From JAFGKM01 sp964403465 (GTDB taxonomy: Bacteria > Ratteibacteria > UBA8468 > B48-G9 > JAFGKM01): DNA of 23,422 nt. Location: positions 1-23,422 of the forward strand of contig CAYOFY010000018.1 in the NCBI GenBank assembly GCA_964403465.1, in the 5' to 3' direction. The notes below the pieces were generated by a model. It saw only the letters and a list, made by a program, of their open reading frames with translations, was not told where the DNA came from and searched no databases. A program made the translations under genes and the position numbers. Shown one piece after another: positions 15,022 to 23,195 of this stretch; the stretch's first letter is position 1; the number at the start of each line of letters is the position of its first letter.

Positions 15022-16185
15022 TCACAGGTGCACGTACATCTCCCACTCTTCGGTATTTATCGGCAGGGCTATGCTCCTGCGTATCGACTCCATTCCCCTG
15101 AGCGAAAGGTATGTCGCCCGCATGCCCGCAATTTCGTCTGCCGGAGAAGGGGTGTTGTTCATAATCGCTTCGGCAAAGGAGTTAAGAAGTCCCCTGTGCC
15201 CCTTGTCGGGGAAGACATACTTAAACTTCCCCGTTTCAACGTATTCCCTGCCCGCCGCATCTATCTTCTTCAGGTAACCGGCAAGTCCACCCTCTTTTCC
15301 GTGGTCCGGCTGGAGGTCAAACTGGAGAGCGAATGTCTTGACCGTTCGTTCCCCGAGCCCGAAGTACTGGTTTTCAACGAAGCATTCGCTCCTGAAAATC
15401 TTGCCCCTGTGCTGGATTTCTATGAGTTCCTTTGGGTACTCAAATGTTCCGGATGCGGAGAAAAAAAGGCATCCCAGTGCGCCGCCTGTAAATTCCACGG
15501 TGATCACATAATTCATCCGGGTGCTTCCTGATGCATAAATCCTGACCGGCTGTTCTTCAAGCAGCCAGCACATAAGGTCCAGCCAGTGGCATCCTTCACC
15601 TATAATCAGCCCCCCTCCTTCCTTCCAGTCTATGTGGACTCCCCCATAGGTGAGACTCTCGTCGTTAATCCTTATCATGACCATTGTCCTGTATTCTTCA
15701 GCCCACATGGGTCTGTTGAGTTCCTGGGTATATACCCTGGCCTTCCCTCCGGGATTGTCCCTGTGGGCCATGAAGTTCTTCTTCATGTCCAGCATTGCGG
15801 GGCTGCATCTGCGGTTATAGTCCACGCAGAGTCTGACGCCCTTTGTCTTCACGAGTTTAATCACATCGTACGCCTCCTCCACGGTCATTGTCATGGGTTT
15901 CTCGCACAATACGTTCTTTCCTGCGTTAAGAGTCTCTTTTATGTAGAACATGTGCTGTTCATGGGGCACGCTCAGTATCACCATGTCCACCTTCGGGTCC
16001 TTAAGTATATCCCTGTAATCCGCGGTAATTTTTTCGGAACCGAACCTTTCCGCCGTCTTTCTCCCCTTTTCGCTTCTTGAGGAACAGAAGTACAGTTCAA
16101 CCCTGTCAGACCATTCGCAGTTTGGCAGGTGCTGTGCTTCAGCGAATTTTCCGCATCCGATAACAGCCGCTCGTATCTTTCCCAT
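15022..16185 (-). CDS. Gfo/Idh/MocA-family NAD(P)-dependent oxidoreductase
   Basis: The 387-residue protein begins with a Rossmann fold, IRAAVIGCGKFAEAQH (G10-x-G12-x-x-A), followed by the family hallmark GKNVLCEKPMTM (E95-K96-P97). Its central part, GGLIIGEGCHWLDLMCWLL, carries the H-x-x-D pattern of the catalytic region. Members oxidise or reduce sugars, inositols and related polyols, some through keto intermediates used by glycosidases; the substrate here is unknown. The start at 16185 is chosen because AAAGGAGAGAG precedes it and homology begins at MGKIRAAV; an extension to 16299 would translate an interspersed repeat. It is the last gene of the minus-strand set after the nitrilase and the phosphoesterase fusion, which points to sugar metabolism with the divergent glycosidases. 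Confidence 0.88.
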   Translation of the reverse strand: MGKIRAAVIGCGKFAEAQHLPNCEWSDRVELYFCSSRSEKGRKTAERFGSEKITADYRDILKDPKVDMVILSVPHEQHMFYIKETLNAGKNVLCEKPMTMTVEEAYDVIKLVKTKGVRLCVDYNRRCSPAMLDMKKNFMAHRDNPGGKARVYTQELNRPMWAEEYRTMVMIRINDESLTYGGVHIDWKEGGGLIIGEGCHWLDLMCWLLEEQPVRIYASGSTRMNYVITVEFTGGALGCLFFSASGTFEYPKELIEIQHRGKIFRSECFVENQYFGLGERTVKTFALQFDLQPDHGKEGGLAGYLKKIDAAGREYVETGKFKYVFPDKGHRGLLNSFAEAIMNNTPSPADEIAGMRATYLSLRGMESIRRSIALPINTEEWEMYVHL

Positions 16186-16213
16186 TCCTTTTCTCTCTCC
16201 TTTATGTTTTTTT

Positions 16214-16283
16214 TCATTGCGAGAGCATAGAAACAATTCCGGAGATTGCCACGGTCGCAAGAAACACTCCCTCGCAATGACAA
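16214..16283 (-). repeat. Interspersed TCATTGCGAG repeat, copy 2, with terminal inverted repeats
   Basis: TCATTGCGAG (16214-16223) and CTCGCAATGA (16271-16280) form perfect 10-base terminal inverted repeats enclosing 47 bases. Read on the minus strand it starts TTTGTCATTGCGAG and contains CGTGGCAATCTC, the same two blocks as the copy at 13521-13600. Size and structure resemble a miniature inverted-repeat element. It separates the Gfo/Idh gene from the upstream fusion gene. Confidence 0.75.
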
Positions 16284-16302
16284 ACTGAGATGCTTGCATC
16301 CT

Positions 16303-17787
16303 TCAGGGCAGCAAATACAATACCTCTCCAAGGTGTTCCGTTGATACTCCGAGCATCTCCAGGAATCTCCGGTGCTGATTGAATTCTCCTGCCTTCAAGA
16401 GATTATGAGTATCCGTCCCTAATGATACCTTTATTGCCTCCTGCAGGCAAATGTCAAAAAACTCCGGTGCAGGCCTATTGGTATGGAAATTCAGTTCTGC
16501 CGCTACCCCGTAACTCTTCAGCATCTCCGCCATCGGCCTGAAAAGTTCTGCAGGAGGGTTCAATCCGTTTCTCACGAAGATGCGGAATGGATGTGCAAGA
16601 ACGGCCATATCATTTTTCAGGAGCACCTCAACCGCCTCCATAAAGGCCTTCTGCATCCTTGACGCAGGAGCGGATGAAAAATCCTCCGGCAGGGAATGCA
16701 CCGCGCCGATTATGAGGTCCAGCCCCTCCCTGTCTTCAGGGAGAAGGGTAACGCCTCCAGATGAATCCGGAACGACTTCAAGCCCTGTCCTCGCCATGAC
16801 CGAGCCGCTCGTTCTCACCGCCTCCCGGAATGCTCTTACCCTGTCCCTGCCCTTTTCCCTTGCCTTGCGAATAATGCCCGGGTTGCGGAAAAAGACCTGG
16901 TTTTGGTATTCCTTCCTTGTAAGGTACAACTGATCAGCGTGCTCGGTGAAGCAAACGTATCTCATGCCCAGCAGAACGGCCCTTTCAATAACCTTTTCCA
17001 CGGTCACGTCTTCCGCGCAGTAGGCAAACTGAGAATGGCAGTGGTTGTCGGAGAGAGGCAGAGGGTTTTTCAGTGAGTATGTCCTGACGTCTATCCGTTC
17101 ACCCTGTATATCAATAATCAGATACCTGAAAGGGGATTCGCAAAGGGCGGGAACGGTAAGGTATCCAACCCCGTTTCTGGATGCAAGGTCAATTCCGGGG
17201 TGGTAATGACCGCTGATGGAGAGGAATACCCGGTTTTCCGCGTAGAACCGGTGTACCTGTCCGGCATTGGCAAGGTTGTACGGGTAGGCGCTCTCTATGA
17301 GCGGATGGACCTGGTTGTGCTGCAATGCTATTATTTTTTTCCCGGGATGCTTCCCGGTCTCGGAACGGAACCTGTCAAGGTCTTCCTCCCTGCGGCTGCA
17401 ACTGTCATTCTCGCCGTATGCGTCGGAGAAGGAATAGATGATAAAATTCTTGACGACGTGGATTCCCGGCTTATCCCCGAGCGCCGAAAAAAAGGCTGCG
17501 TTATCTCCCTCATGGTTGCCCGGGACAGAAACTGCCGGGATGCCGGATTCTTCCAGTACCTTTCTGATGCTCAGCAGGTCTCCCCTTGCTTCCCTCTCCC
17601 TTCCGTCGTCAAGGAGGTCGCCCGGAAGGACCAGTACGTCAGGTTTTTCTTCGTCTGAAAAACGCCTCAATACCCTTTTGAGGAATTCCACCCCGTATGC
17701 GGACCTCCTCTCAGGGGTGGGAGCAACACGGCGACCGCTGGCATAATGAATATCCCCTATTGCAAGCATTTTGAGGCAGTCCTTCAT
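16303..17787 (-). CDS. Metallophosphoesterase-PHP domain fusion protein
   Basis: This 494-residue protein joins two phosphoesterase folds. Residues about 6-235 form a calcineurin-like metallophosphoesterase with the full motif set: GDIH (D12, H14), GDLLDD (D57), GNHE (N91, H92), H157 in LQHN, and GHYH (H194, H196). Residues about 245-490 form a PHP domain with DNHCHS (H249, H251), TEHAD (H283), GLEVV (E337), AVHS (H364), LAHP (H399) and GTDTH (D459, H461). Both metal sites look complete, so two hydrolytic activities in one chain are likely; substrates are unknown. Its Shine-Dalgarno GAGGAG overlaps the end of the nitrilase gene, confirming the start and operon. A sugar- or nucleotide-phosphate role is inferred from the neighbours. 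No signal peptide is present. Confidence 0.85.
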   Translation of the reverse strand: MKDCLKMLAIGDIHYASGRRVAPTPERRSAYGVEFLKRVLRRFSDEEKPDVLVLPGDLLDDGREREARGDLLSIRKVLEESGIPAVSVPGNHEGDNAAFFSALGDKPGIHVVKNFIIYSFSDAYGENDSCSRREEDLDRFRSETGKHPGKKIIALQHNQVHPLIESAYPYNLANAGQVHRFYAENRVFLSISGHYHPGIDLASRNGVGYLTVPALCESPFRYLIIDIQGERIDVRTYSLKNPLPLSDNHCHSQFAYCAEDVTVEKVIERAVLLGMRYVCFTEHADQLYLTRKEYQNQVFFRNPGIIRKAREKGRDRVRAFREAVRTSGSVMARTGLEVVPDSSGGVTLLPEDREGLDLIIGAVHSLPEDFSSAPASRMQKAFMEAVEVLLKNDMAVLAHPFRIFVRNGLNPPAELFRPMAEMLKSYGVAAELNFHTNRPAPEFFDICLQEAIKVSLGTDTHNLLKAGEFNQHRRFLEMLGVSTEHLGEVLYLLP

Positions 17788-17796
17788 TTTAACTCC

Positions 17797-18576
17797 TCAT
17801 GACTGAGTATAAATTTCAGGCCTTCTGTCCTTCAGGTGTGAAAAGGCGCCCTTTCGCACCCTGTTCGCAAGAGATAAATCAATTCTTGTTATGGCAAAAT
17901 CAACCGTTTTTCTTTTCTCGTTTGTAATAACCCTGCCTTCCGGACCTGTAAGCAGGGATTGAAGGGGATGGGTGAAGGCGATATAGCATTCGCTTTCGTA
18001 AGACCGCGTCTGCATCATATGCAGGTTCCTTTCGTCATGCATCCCGTATGTTGGATTGAAGATGACCTGTGCTCCCTGAAGGGCAAGGGAGCGTGTTACC
18101 TCCGGCCACCTGCGGTCAGCGCAAATCATGACTCCGAAGACACCGAAATCCGAACGGAAAGCATGAATGCTGTCGCCCTGCACGTACTTCTTGTCGTGCG
18201 CCTGCAGGTGCGTTTTATCGTACCAGCCCGCCAGTCTTCCCCTGCGGTCAAAGACCAGGGCTGAATTATACACTCCTTCCGGAGACAACCTGCTGCACCC
18301 CAGTACTATCCATGCCGAGTGAGCGGCTGCCCATTCGGAGAGGGTTTTCACATAAGGGCTGTTACGGGGGTCAACGGCGTAATTACTCATGTTGTCTCTA
18401 TTTACCCCCTTGACCGTTGCCATGTAACCGTCAAGGAAACATTCCGGCGTAACAACGACATCCGGTTTTTCCACGGCAATCCTGCCGAGGAGAGACATCA
18501 GTCTCCCGAAATTCCTCTCCACGTCGCCCTTCTCCGGGACAACCTTTATCTGCGCAACTTCTATCCGGTTTTTCAT
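17797..18576 (-). CDS. Nitrilase-superfamily carbon-nitrogen hydrolase
   Basis: The 259-residue protein has the Glu-Lys-Cys triad of the nitrilase superfamily: E45 in TPECFLDGY, K121 in YDKTHL and C152 in MICADRRWPE. The HDERN and TRSYESECYIAF segments are also typical. Members hydrolyse or condense non-peptide C-N bonds, most often amides, and only rarely true nitriles; omega-amidase and N-carbamoyl hydrolase relatives are of this size. The substrate cannot be read from sequence. It is the first gene of the minus-strand operon, nine bases before the phosphoesterase fusion, and is transcribed from the overlapping promoter at 18620-18648 with a leader of about 37 bases. The ribosome-binding site is weak (GCAGAG). 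Confidence 0.87.
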   Translation of the reverse strand: MKNRIEVAQIKVVPEKGDVERNFGRLMSLLGRIAVEKPDVVVTPECFLDGYMATVKGVNRDNMSNYAVDPRNSPYVKTLSEWAAAHSAWIVLGCSRLSPEGVYNSALVFDRRGRLAGWYDKTHLQAHDKKYVQGDSIHAFRSDFGVFGVMICADRRWPEVTRSLALQGAQVIFNPTYGMHDERNLHMMQTRSYESECYIAFTHPLQSLLTGPEGRVITNEKRKTVDFAITRIDLSLANRVRKGAFSHLKDRRPEIYTQS

Positions 18577-18609
18577 CTCTGCGATATACGCTGCCTTTTT
18601 ACAGGAAAT

Positions 18610-18638
18610 TTGACAGGAGATTTTAGAATTATTATTCT
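18610..18638 (+). promoter_or_regulatory. Sigma-70 type promoter for the GH38-GH29 operon
   Basis: Perfect TTGACA at 18610-18615, a 17-base spacer, and TATTCT (four of six) at 18633-18638. Initiation is expected near 18645, giving a leader of about 110 bases. It overlaps the minus-strand promoter along most of its length. Confidence 0.55.
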
Positions 18639-18648
18639 CTTATGTCAA
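18620..18648 (-). promoter_or_regulatory. Sigma-70 type promoter for the nitrilase operon
   Basis: Read on the minus strand: TTGACA (18648-18643), a 17-base spacer, TAAAAT (18625-18620). This is 11 of 12 consensus matches, with initiation expected near 18613. Polymerase bound here would cover the plus-strand promoter. Confidence 0.65.
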
Positions 18649-18663
18649 AGTCCGTGAAGAGAT

Positions 18664-18744
18664 ATGATTTACAGGAAGAGAGGGGTTGCAGTATGGAAAA
18701 CGATTGAAAAAATACCCGATGACGGATATTCTGTTTTCATATGA
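18664..18744 (+). CDS. Candidate 26-residue leader peptide upstream of GH38
   Basis: An ATG at 18664, closely preceded by GAAGAG (18656-18661), opens a 26-codon frame starting MIYRKRGVAVW and ending at TGA 18742-18744. That stop touches the Shine-Dalgarno GAGGAG of the GH38 gene, so translation could be coupled. It lies just after the predicted transcript start. I recognise no homologue, and the site spacing is short, so it may not be translated. Confidence 0.25.
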   Translation: MIYRKRGVAVWKTIEKIPDDGYSVFI

Positions 18745-18755
18745 GGAGCAGGTTA

Positions 18756-21695
18756 ATGGATAAACTCAAAGTCTGGGAAGCGCAGGTGAAGGAGATCCAG
18801 GAAAAGGTTAACAAGCACCTGTTGCTGACGGAATGGAAGTTCGTGCAGGGGATTGAAAACGGGGAACTGCCGGAGACGGACGACTCTGGATGGGCTGAAA
18901 AAAAAGTGCCCCTGACCTGGTCTATGAAAAGCGGCACTGCCTATTTCAGAAAGAAAATCATTCTCCCCTCAGAGATAGAGGGTATTCCGACAGAAGGAAG
19001 TAATGTGAATCTCACCTTTCATTTTCACTCCGGCGTTGAACTGTTCATTGACGGAGAAAGGGCATATTCGCACAGGTACTGGGCTGAGAGGACAGCAACG
19101 CCGCTGCTCCTTATGAAGAAGGCATGCAGAGGAGAGAGACGCCTGATAGTATTCAAGGCGCCCGGGGGCGATGGACTGGGCACCTTCTGGGCAGGGATAG
19201 AGATTGACAGGGTGGAGGATATCCTTTTTGAGCTGAACGCCATACTGTACCAGGTCAGGTTCGCTTTCCGGCTCGCGGGGAAAAACCGCCGCCTGAAAAG
19301 AGCCGCGGAAAATGCCGTCGCGGTTCTCCAGCCGGAAAAAATTGCGCAGAGAAGGTGGAAGGATGCCTTGAACGACATAAGAGAAGCGGAAAAGCAACTG
19401 GAGGTTTTCAGGCAAGAAGCAAGAAAATTTTGCGTTCATCTCATAGGGCACGCCCATATTGACATGAACTGGCTGTGGGGTTACGAAGATACGGTTCATA
19501 TCTGCCTTCGGGATTTTGAAACGGTGAACAAATTGATGGAAAAATATCCTGACCTCACGTTTTCCCAGAGCCAGGCACAGGTATACAGGATAGTTGAAGA
19601 CAATGATAGAGTTCTTTTAAATAAAGTGAGGGAAAAGATAAAAGAGGGCAGATGGGACGTAACCGCCTCTTCATGGGTGGAATGCGACCTGAACATGTCT
19701 GACGGAGAGAGCATTGCAAGGCACGCCCTTTATGCAGGGAAGTATACGAGGCAGAAGTTCGGCGTGGAAACAAAGGTTTTCTGGTCCCCTGACACATTCG
19801 GACATCCTGAAACAATCCCTTCAATCCTGGCAGGCGCAGGGTTGAAATACTACTATTTCATGAGATGCGGCAGGGAGATACCTCTTTTCCGATGGAAGGG
19901 CAGGGACGGCAGAGAAATACTCGCCTTCAACAGCATTTATATTAACAGGATAAGCCCTGAGACGCTATTCCCGGATTTTCTGAAGTATTATGAATCCTGC
20001 GGATTGAAGAATTTCATGTTTGTTTACGGGGTTGGCGACCATGGCGGAGGCCCGACTGAGGCGGATATAAGAAGGAAAAAACAGATGGAGGAAAAGCCGG
20101 TTGTCCCGTCTCTTGAGTTTTCAACCACGCGTGAATATTTTTCGGCAATTGAGAGACATAGAAAGCAACTCCCCGTCATTTCAGGCGAACTGAATACCAT
20201 ATTTGAAGGCTGTTACACCACCCATTCTGATATAAAGAGGGCTAACAGGGATTGCGAAAGGATGCTTCTTGCCCTTGAGGCATTAAGCGCTGTCGTATCA
20301 CTCAAGGGTGGGAAAGTGGCAGAACGGGATATGGAGACGATGTGGCACAAGGTTCTCTTCAACCAGTTCCATGACATCCTTGACGGCTCGGCCATACATT
20401 CATCCTACGACTATTCGTCAGGCCTGGCCGATGACGTAAAAAGCAAAGCGTCGGCTCTTGTGAGAGACTCAGTGCAGAAAATAGCGCCGGCAGGGAACCC
20501 TGATAGTTTGTTCGTATTCAATCCCCTGGGATGGGAGAGGACGGCGGTTATAAATTCATCGGAGGAGAAACTCTGCGGATACGGGTATAAGACAATTTCT
20601 GCCGGAAAAGCGGGACAGAGGAAAGGCGGAAAATTTGTAAAACCGTCCGGGGATGAATATGAAAATGAATTTTACCGCATCAGGATAGACGGCAAGACAG
20701 GACTGATAAGGGAGCTTTACGACAAAAAGAACAGGAGCGACGTCCTCTCTCCATGCAAACACATGAAAGAGGACCCATCTTCCTGGTGGGCGGAAAAGGC
20801 AGGTAACCTCATGAGCGTTTCATGGGAAAAACCCCACCCGATGAGCGCCTGGATTATAGGCAATATATACAGGACAGATAATCTTCTTGATGTGGAATCA
20901 ATGGAAACGGAGGAGTCTTCCTTGAGGACCGTCGTGAAGATAGGCAGAAGGTACATGGATTCAAGGATTCTTCAGAAAATCATCCTCTATCCCGACTTTC
21001 CGTTCATAGACTTTGAAAACGAGATAGACTGGCGGCAGCAGGGCAACGATAGAGAGGGTGTTCCAATGGTAAGGGTTAATTTCAACGTGAGGATGAAAAA
21101 TCCGAAGGCCTTTTTTGAGGTTCCCTTCGGCACAATCCAGAGAGAAGTTCTGCCGAAGGAATACCCTGCGCTGAAATGGGCCGGGTTCAACAGCGGAAGT
21201 TACTGGACCGCTCTTTTCAACAGGAACAAGCATGGATACCGCGTTGACGGCAATAACCTGTCCCTCACCCTCCTGAGAAACCCGTATGAACCCGATGCCA
21301 TCCCTGACAGCGGGATTCATAGCATCTCCTACCGCCTTTTCTTTGGCAAGTCCGACATTCTCAGCGTAACGAAAGCCGCGTGGGAGTATAATTTCCCTCC
21401 TGTCATTAAATACGGCCGTTCCGCAGGAAGGGAGTTCTGTCCTTTCACGGTCAAGGGTGATATACTGCCAACCTCTTTCAAGAAGGCGCTGGACAGGGAT
21501 TCCTGCATCCTGCGGCTGGTGGAATTGCTCGGTAGAAAACAGAGCGTTGAGATTGAATGTGCAAAACCTGTGAAAAAGGCCTACCTTGCTGATATTGCGG
21601 AGCGGAGGAACAGAAGACTGAAAATTTGCAGGGGCAACATAATACGACTTCGGGTCAACCCTTTTGAAATCCTCACCCTGGATATGGAATTCTGA
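18756..21695 (+). CDS. GH38 alpha-mannosidase
   Basis: This 979-residue retaining glycosidase of family GH38 removes alpha-linked mannose using an Asp nucleophile and a divalent metal. The catalytic domain starts near residue 226 with HLIGHAHIDMNWLW (H234-x-D236 metal ligands). It continues with VFWSPDTFGHPE, where D346 is the expected nucleophile, and with FNQFHDILDGS, the usual third metal site. The N-terminal 225 residues are a beta-rich accessory domain plus helices, and the last 400 or so the beta-sandwich domains, as in full-length bacterial members. No signal peptide is seen, so it probably acts on imported oligosaccharides. GAGGAG (18743-18748), seven bases before 18756, fixes the start; an in-frame ATG at 18741 overlaps that site. 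It is followed by a GH29 gene 23 bases on. Confidence 0.93.
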   Translation: MDKLKVWEAQVKEIQEKVNKHLLLTEWKFVQGIENGELPETDDSGWAEKKVPLTWSMKSGTAYFRKKIILPSEIEGIPTEGSNVNLTFHFHSGVELFIDGERAYSHRYWAERTATPLLLMKKACRGERRLIVFKAPGGDGLGTFWAGIEIDRVEDILFELNAILYQVRFAFRLAGKNRRLKRAAENAVAVLQPEKIAQRRWKDALNDIREAEKQLEVFRQEARKFCVHLIGHAHIDMNWLWGYEDTVHICLRDFETVNKLMEKYPDLTFSQSQAQVYRIVEDNDRVLLNKVREKIKEGRWDVTASSWVECDLNMSDGESIARHALYAGKYTRQKFGVETKVFWSPDTFGHPETIPSILAGAGLKYYYFMRCGREIPLFRWKGRDGREILAFNSIYINRISPETLFPDFLKYYESCGLKNFMFVYGVGDHGGGPTEADIRRKKQMEEKPVVPSLEFSTTREYFSAIERHRKQLPVISGELNTIFEGCYTTHSDIKRANRDCERMLLALEALSAVVSLKGGKVAERDMETMWHKVLFNQFHDILDGSAIHSSYDYSSGLADDVKSKASALVRDSVQKIAPAGNPDSLFVFNPLGWERTAVINSSEEKLCGYGYKTISAGKAGQRKGGKFVKPSGDEYENEFYRIRIDGKTGLIRELYDKKNRSDVLSPCKHMKEDPSSWWAEKAGNLMSVSWEKPHPMSAWIIGNIYRTDNLLDVESMETEESSLRTVVKIGRRYMDSRILQKIILYPDFPFIDFENEIDWRQQGNDREGVPMVRVNFNVRMKNPKAFFEVPFGTIQREVLPKEYPALKWAGFNSGSYWTALFNRNKHGYRVDGNNLSLTLLRNPYEPDAIPDSGIHSISYRLFFGKSDILSVTKAAWEYNFPPVIKYGRSAGREFCPFTVKGDILPTSFKKALDRDSCILRLVELLGRKQSVEIECAKPVKKAYLADIAERRNRRLKICRGNIIRLRVNPFEILTLDMEF

Positions 21696-21718
21696 GGCAT
21701 ATAAACAAGGAGTTTTCC

Positions 21719-22993
21719 ATGGACAAGACTGCCGGAAATACAGACTGGTTTGTTTCCGCGCGCTACGGGATGTTTTTGCATTTCGGGCTCTACAGCATAC
21801 CGGGCAGGGGGGAATGGGTCATGAACAGGGAGAGGATTTCTCCGGCGGAGTACCGCAGACGTGCGGACAGTTTCAACCCTGTTTTTTTCGATGCGAACCA
21901 AATATGCGAAATCGCGATGGAATCGGGAATGAAGTATATCGTATTTACGACGATGCACCATGACGGGTTCAGGATGTACGATACTGCATTGAGCGATTTC
22001 TCTTCCGCAAAGACTGCTGCGCGTCGAGACTTTGTATATGAAATTGTAACCGCTGCCCGCAAACACGGATTGAAGATAGGGCTTTATCACAGTCTGAACA
22101 ACTGGTTTGATGCCCCGGATGCGGTAGATGCATTGGAGAACAAGGACAGATACGAAATATTCATTGAAAACACCTTCGCGCGCATAAAGGAACTCCTTGC
22201 CAGGTACAATCCGGTTGACATAATGTGGTATGACGGCTGGTGGCCTTTCGATGCGGAGGGCTGGAAGGCAGAAGAGATGAACGAGATGGTTCGTTCCATA
22301 CAGCCCGGCATCATAGTCAACGGGAGAAACGGCCTGCCCGGCGATTTCGCCACGCCCGAAGGGCATATCACGGCCCCAAAGCCGTGGCGTCCCTGGGAGG
22401 CAATTATTACTCTCAACGACCACTGGGGATACCATGCCGCGGATAATAACTGGAAGAGGCCCCTTGATGTTGTAAAAATGCTTGCCGGCGTTGCCAATAA
22501 GCGAGGGAATCTGATGTTGAACATCGCCCCGGACGGAAAGGGGAAAATTCCCGGGCAGTCCCTGTCAGTAATAAGGGAGGTTGGAAAATGGCTTCATGGC
22601 GGCGGCTCGGATGCGGTTTTTTATACGGATTATTTTGCCCTCAACCTGAGAGAAAGGGGAGACGGAAGAAACGACTGGGACCATAACGGCATTTTCACGG
22701 CAAAGGGCAACGACCTTTATCTTGTCATGATGTATTATCCGGGTACCCGGTATGTCCTGACGGGGCTGGAAACCAGGGCGGAAAATGTTTCTTTCGCCGG
22801 CGAGAAACTTGATTTTTCACAAGAGGATGACAGACTGACAATAGCCCTTCCTGATAAAATGGCAAAGATATTCTGTCCGGTGATAAAAATTACATGTTCA
22901 TGTCCGCCGGTTATCTACCGGACGGGAGGTATGAGAAAAACCAGGGTGGCTCATCCTCATTATGATCCCTGCGAGTCTGATATGTTATCCTGA
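21719..22993 (+). CDS. GH29 alpha-L-fucosidase
   Basis: The 424-residue protein is a compact GH29 fucosidase, which hydrolyses terminal alpha-L-fucose with retention. Typical segments are WFVSARYGMFLHFGLYS (10-26), VFTTMHHDGFRMYD (75-88, with H80-H81), GLYHSLNNW, DIMWYDGWWP with D172 as the likely nucleophile, and NKRGNLMLNIAPDGKG. A small beta-sandwich finishes the chain. There is no carbohydrate-binding module and no signal peptide, so it should be cytoplasmic. The AAGGAG ribosome-binding site precedes the ATG, and the short gap after GH38 makes one operon. Mannosidase plus fucosidase would suit trimming of mannose- and fucose-containing glycans such as N-glycan fragments, an inference from context. 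Confidence 0.93.
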   Translation: MDKTAGNTDWFVSARYGMFLHFGLYSIPGRGEWVMNRERISPAEYRRRADSFNPVFFDANQICEIAMESGMKYIVFTTMHHDGFRMYDTALSDFSSAKTAARRDFVYEIVTAARKHGLKIGLYHSLNNWFDAPDAVDALENKDRYEIFIENTFARIKELLARYNPVDIMWYDGWWPFDAEGWKAEEMNEMVRSIQPGIIVNGRNGLPGDFATPEGHITAPKPWRPWEAIITLNDHWGYHAADNNWKRPLDVVKMLAGVANKRGNLMLNIAPDGKGKIPGQSLSVIREVGKWLHGGGSDAVFYTDYFALNLRERGDGRNDWDHNGIFTAKGNDLYLVMMYYPGTRYVLTGLETRAENVSFAGEKLDFSQEDDRLTIALPDKMAKIFCPVIKITCSCPPVIYRTGGMRKTRVAHPHYDPCESDMLS

Positions 22994-23039
22994 TGCCTTC
23001 ATCCTGCGGGGACCGTTGCGTCAAGATTTATGCGAAGTG

Positions 23040-23068
23040 TTGACAGGGATTTTCTTATGAGGTATAAT
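23040..23068 (+). promoter_or_regulatory. Perfect consensus sigma-70 promoter for 5S rRNA
   Basis: TTGACA at 23040-23045, a 17-base spacer and TATAAT at 23063-23068: all 12 bases match. Initiation is expected near 23075-23076, which coincides with the 5' end of the mature 5S. Confidence 0.85.
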
Positions 23069-23076
23069 TTTCTCCG

Positions 23077-23195
23077 TCTCTGGCAACCATGGCGAAGGGG
23101 AAACACCCGTTCCCATCCCGAACACGGCCGTTAAGCCTTTCAGCGCCGATGGTACTGCATGCGAAAGTATGTGGGAGAGTAGGTGTTGCCAGGGA
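23077..23195 (+). rRNA. rrf: 5S ribosomal RNA
   Basis: The universal bacterial 5S core is clear: the GGAAACACCCGTTCCCATCC region, CCGAACACGG, CAGCGCCGATGGTACTGC and GGGAGAGTAGG. Ends are set by helix I: CTGGCAAC (23080-23087) pairs perfectly with GTTGCCAG (23185-23192), and the stem extends to 23077 and 23195 with one wobble, giving about 119 nucleotides. No 23S or tRNA gene precedes it; a GH29 gene ends 83 bases upstream. It is therefore not part of a normal rRNA operon on this side, and it has its own promoter. No strong terminator hairpin follows, only a CTTTTCT tract at 23198-23204. Confidence 0.95.

Larger units (their letters stand above)
18609..18649. repeat. 7-bp inverted repeat forming the outer edges of the divergent promoter
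   Basis: TTTGACA (18609-18615) and TGTCAAA (18643-18649) are perfect inverted copies 27 bases apart. Each contains the -35 box of one of two opposed promoters. Confidence 0.8.

Noticed and set aside
15018..15031. Bidirectional terminator between dppA and the Gfo/Idh gene
   Set aside because: The stem CACCT/AGGTG is only five bases and has no T-tract on either side, so I do not call it.
16186..16299. N-terminal extension of the Gfo/Idh gene
   Set aside because: The 38 extra residues are translated from an interspersed repeat; homology and the ribosome-binding site support 16185.
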